The notes beneath the pieces were generated by a model. The model was not told the origin of the DNA. It made no database searches and saw only the letters and a list, made by a program, of their open reading frames with translations. Positions 30,722-32,970 of a stretch of DNA of 32,970 nt are shown piece by piece. Location: positions 1 to 32,970 of the forward strand of contig RZZM01000015.1 in the NCBI GenBank assembly GCA_009929845.1. Direction: 5' to 3'. Numbering within the stretch: position 1 is the stretch's first letter; each line of letters begins with the position of its first letter. The position numbers and the translations under genes are program-made. This DNA is from Spartobacteria bacterium. Lineage in GTDB: Bacteria; Verrucomicrobiota; Kiritimatiellia; RZYC01.

Positions 30722-31488
30722 CCTTCTACTCTTTCATTCGGTGCTTGCTGAGGGGCTGCATTCAGCGATGTTGCTTCACTTTTCATAAGAAGTTTTACTT
30801 TTTGAGCATGTTTGGCTGCAAAGTACCAGATAAATGCCAGCATGGCCACGGCAAAAACGATACTGGCGATCCCTTTGGTGCGCGAGGCATAGATCATGCC
30901 ACTGCCGAAGAGGGTGAATGGAATGGCCTCGGGCAGGTTGCCGAGCAGGGTGCCCAGCAGGAAGTCACGGTGTTTGACAGGGGTCAACCCCAACACCACA
31001 TTAATCAGCACGCCGCCCACCGGCAACTGGCGCGCGGCGATGACCGCGGGAATGCCCATTTTATGGAAAATATGGCTCAGCCGGTCCACTTTCGGCCATT
31101 TGCGGATGACAAACTCACGTCCGCCCCAGCGCACAAACTCGAAGGTGGCGTAGGCCCCGATGAGGTTGCCCAGTTGGGAGAGGAGCAGCCCCAGCCAGAA
31201 GCCGAACACCACGCCGCCGATGGTGCACAGCGGCAGGCGGGGAACGCCGATGGCGATCAGCGCGGCGGTCGCGAGCATGAAAATCAGCGGCGCCGCCCAA
31301 CCGAGCTTGTCCAGCTCGCCCTGAATGGCGGTCATCTGCTTGAGGTACGAAACCAGCGGCGAGGAGTAGACGGCCACCAGCGCGGTGAGCAGCACCACCA
31401 GCACCACAATCGCCTTGATCAGCGGCTTCCTGAGCGACACCTCCTCCGAGGTCTCAATCGTTTCTGCTATTTCAATAAATTCTTCCAT
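30718..31488 (-). CDS. TVP38/TMEM64 (DedA-like) membrane protein
   Basis: An inner-membrane protein of 256 aa from the preferred ATG (MEEFIEIAE). The track begins at an upstream TTG that adds 15 residues. Several hydrophobic segments are visible: one near residues 25-45, a central pair around the conserved GGVVFGFWLGLLLSQLGN, the reentrant-loop region RQLPVGGVLIN, and a C-terminal helix (VFAVAMLAFIWYF). Family members are proposed lipid scramblases or transporters of undecaprenyl carriers. The stop overlaps the next ATG as ATGA, so it leads the three-gene operon. Membrane lipid-carrier handling would suit a glycan pathway; this is inference. Confidence 0.88.
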   Translation of the reverse strand: MEEFIEIAETIETSEEVSLRKPLIKAIVVLVVLLTALVAVYSSPLVSYLKQMTAIQGELDKLGWAAPLIFMLATAALIAIGVPRLPLCTIGGVVFGFWLGLLLSQLGNLIGAYATFEFVRWGGREFVIRKWPKVDRLSHIFHKMGIPAVIAARQLPVGGVLINVVLGLTPVKHRDFLLGTLLGNLPEAIPFTLFGSGMIYASRTKGIASIVFAVAMLAFIWYFAAKHAQKVKLLMKSEATSLNAAPQQAPNERVEG

Positions 31489-31858
31489 ATTCAATTGGTC
31501 CGATATGTCACGGGGTACCCGTAAAACGGGCAAACAAATAGAGAAATTTACCCCGCATTGGCAAGCGCAATCGAAGATTTTGTTATAAAGCGATACATGA
31601 TAAACCTTCTTTGACCAACGCAGGTCAACCTGACATTTCGACTAACCTTTGATCCTGTGTATATTTGCTTTGCGGTTCAGGCGCGTTTTGGACGTATTTC
31701 AAAGGCTTCCGCCTGGCCAAAGAAAAAGAGACATGTCGGAATAGCGCTTTTTCCCGTGCGTGCGTGGTCGCCTGCAGGCTGGACAACGAGTATTATTCAC
31801 GGTTTAACAGTAACTCGATAAATCCCCATATCATCATCACATGTTGTAGTATGTGTAT
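31489..31858. other. Gene-free spacer upstream of the TVP38 operon
   Basis: About 370 nt between the TVP38 start and the esterase stop. A small inverted repeat TTGACC (31611-31616) / GGTCAA (31623-31628) is the only structure I can name. The 75-aa plus-strand ORF of the track (31665-31892) overlaps the esterase, has no clear ribosome binding site and resembles nothing known to me. The operon promoter must lie here, but I could not place it with confidence. Confidence 0.4.
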
Positions 31859-32617
31859 TCAGGGGAGGGTGATTAATTCCGCAACATGCTGATAATTTGT
31901 CATTTGTGTATAAAGCAGCACGCTGTTTGAATAAGCAACGGTTGCATCACCAGTCGAATGCAGCATCATGCCCGATGGTTTGGTCGTGTTTGTAAGTATA
32001 TCAATGGGCCAATATATATCCAGAAGTCCTAAATTATAATGAGTTAAGCCTCCGGAATGCTCGGCAAAAGCAGTGATGCGATTGCTTAAACATATGGCAG
32101 AATAGTAACTGAACATGGCGCCATAGGAGTGTCCGGTTGTGAAGACATGGGATGTGCGGACATGGTAATGGGCTTCCAGCCAATCCAGTATAGCATCGGT
32201 AAATTCAATGTCCTGTGATGTATAGCGATTGGATTGAATATGGCCAATATCCCAACGCTTCCCTGTCAGGTCATAATTGGTAAACACTATCGTTCCCAGG
32301 ATTTCTATATTTTTTCCGGGAGGCGAAAGTGAATCCGGGAAGACAACAATGAACCTGTTGCTGTCTGCTACAGGTTGCCAGTCATAGTTAGCGGAAGCCG
32401 CCCCCGCTGCTGATCCGTAATGCCCGTGAAACATGAATAGAACCGGTGTCGGGTAGGAGTCGGTATAGTTGGTTGGTATGTGTACAATGTAGGATCGATG
32501 TTCTCCCTGAATCATTGTCGTGTTGGTAAAGTCGCACTGTCCGATCATGGTGGACATGCCTAGGACCATGATCATATACATAGGTAGTGCATACGTGTTA
32601 TGGCTCGTAATCTTCAT
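31859..32617 (-). CDS. Secreted esterase/depolymerase-like alpha/beta hydrolase, possibly C-truncated
   Basis: 252 aa of the LpqC/PHB-depolymerase-like esterase family. A hydrophobic N-terminus (YMIMVLGMSTMIG) suggests export. The oxyanion turn is FHGHYG, the nucleophile is S164 in GHSYGAMF, and the likely acid is D224 in STGDATV. The protein stops at AELITLP, just before the segment that normally bears the catalytic His (GGGH-W type). So the reading frame may be cut short by a mutation, or the His comes from elsewhere. The region is AT-richer than its neighbours. It is convergent with nothing and probably monocistronic. Confidence 0.75.
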   Translation of the reverse strand: MKITSHNTYALPMYMIMVLGMSTMIGQCDFTNTTMIQGEHRSYIVHIPTNYTDSYPTPVLFMFHGHYGSAAGAASANYDWQPVADSNRFIVVFPDSLSPPGKNIEILGTIVFTNYDLTGKRWDIGHIQSNRYTSQDIEFTDAILDWLEAHYHVRTSHVFTTGHSYGAMFSYYSAICLSNRITAFAEHSGGLTHYNLGLLDIYWPIDILTNTTKPSGMMLHSTGDATVAYSNSVLLYTQMTNYQHVAELITLP

Positions 32618-32664
32618 CTGCTTGAATAATACAGCAAAGAGTAGGATTGGTAAATTGATCGCAA

Positions 32665-32760
32665 GGGGGGACAGAGCAATCGCAAGCGCAAGGGGGGACG
32701 GAGCAATCGCAATTGGGGACAGAGCAGAAGTTGCTGGGCAATTGGGGACAGAGCAGAATT
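32665..32760. repeat. Four copies of GGGGACAGAGCA upstream of ssb
   Basis: Units start at 32667, 32694, 32715 and 32744; the second has one substitution (ACG for ACA). The first two are flanked by ATCGCAA and the last two by CAATTGGGG/CAGAA. They lie in the divergent gap between the esterase and ssb. They resemble dispersed GGGGACAGAGCA-type repeats that I remember from other environmental genomes; protein-binding sites for ssb control are also possible. Confidence 0.8.
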
Positions 32761-32877
32761 TTCTAAGGAAAACGACTGAAAAGTAAGAAAGTCAAAAATA
32801 GTTGAAGATTTTTTCGGAGAAAGTGGAAAAACCGTTCTTAGAGTAGGCAAGCAGAAACAGGTATAGCAAAAAACCAT

Positions 32878-32970
32878 AAGGAGGAAGATATGCTATCCAT
32901 CAATAAAGTAATGCTGGCAGGACGGTTGACACATGATCCGAAAGTGCGTGTGCTGAAGACAGGGACCTCG
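32878..32970 (+). CDS. ssb: Single-stranded DNA-binding protein, 5' part only
   Basis: An AAGGAGGAAG ribosome binding site (32878-32887) precedes the ATG at 32890. The 27 codons available encode the classic SSB start (INKVMLAGRLTHDP), the first strand of the OB fold. The gene runs off the window end and is not in the ORF track. It is probably the housekeeping SSB. Its upstream region carries the four GGGGACAGAGCA units. Confidence 0.92.

Noticed and set aside
29636-30751. 371-aa plus-strand ORF
   Set aside because: It lies exactly antisense to the dehydrogenase, which has clear family motifs and coupled starts; the plus-strand product is His/Gly/Ala-rich with no motifs.
30745-31524. 259-aa plus-strand ORF
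   Set aside because: Antisense to the TVP38 protein; His/Gln/Glu-rich shadow with no domain or ribosome binding site.
31665-31892. 75-aa plus-strand ORF
   Set aside because: It overlaps the esterase end, has no clear ribosome binding site and an odd Cys-rich composition; probably chance.
32665-32760. CRISPR array
   Set aside because: Units are 12-22 nt, the gaps are too short and partly repeated themselves, and no cas gene is present.

Overview
The window is bacterial and looks Gram-negative. It has dense, coupled gene strings, Shine-Dalgarno sites, a tRNA-Arg with an encoded CCA, SbcCD, a TVP38 membrane protein and the start of ssb. The lineage is uncertain. TTTCCAA-n3-TTGGAAA palindromes and repetitive intergenic phrases remind me of the PVC group (Kiritimatiellota, Lentisphaerota, Verrucomicrobiota); that is memory, not a search.

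Layout. (1) 1-7500, plus strand: a WYL regulator, an unknown zinc-ribbon protein, a small Cys-phosphatase, then sbcD and sbcC. The two middle genes each lie behind a copy of the same roughly 24-bp dyad element. (2) 7522-8829, minus strand: an AAA/DUF4143 ATPase whose leader can fold over its own ribosome binding site. (3) 9022-26318, plus strand: the centre of the window. In order it holds an AlbA_2/HATPase-like protein, a DrmD-like SNF2 helicase, a 1760-aa DrmMI/PglX-like adenine methyltransferase, an embedded VapBC pair with its own promoter, a 1979-aa DEAH/DUF1998 helicase and a small PD-ExK nuclease. The helicase carries a nuclease-like domain and a LexA/S24-type Ser-Lys peptidase domain at its C-terminus. 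The first three genes overlap by 8 and 4 nt. (4) 26319-28569: debris (a DUF4143 fragment, a deleted IS66 element, a degenerate CCTAAC tract) and a minus-strand DUF262-AlbA_2 fusion. (5) 28679-32970: tRNA-Arg(UCU), a coupled minus-strand operon (TVP38 protein, WlbA/WbpB-like dehydrogenase, methyltransferase), a possibly incomplete esterase, GGGGACAGAGCA repeats and the first 27 codons of ssb.

Working together. The 9-26 kb operon has the parts of a DISARM class 1, Druantia or Hma (helicase-methylase-ATPase) anti-phage system. The methyltransferase would mark self DNA. The SNF2 and DUF1998 helicases would translocate on unmarked DNA. The nuclease-like domain and the separate ExK protein are candidate effectors. 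The S24 domain would allow cleavage-based triggering or regulation, and the AlbA_2 protein could be the local regulator. The WYL protein, SbcCD, DUF4143 ATPase, VapBC and DUF262 fusion fit a wider defence island beside tRNA-Arg. All of this comes from motifs read by eye; no search was run.
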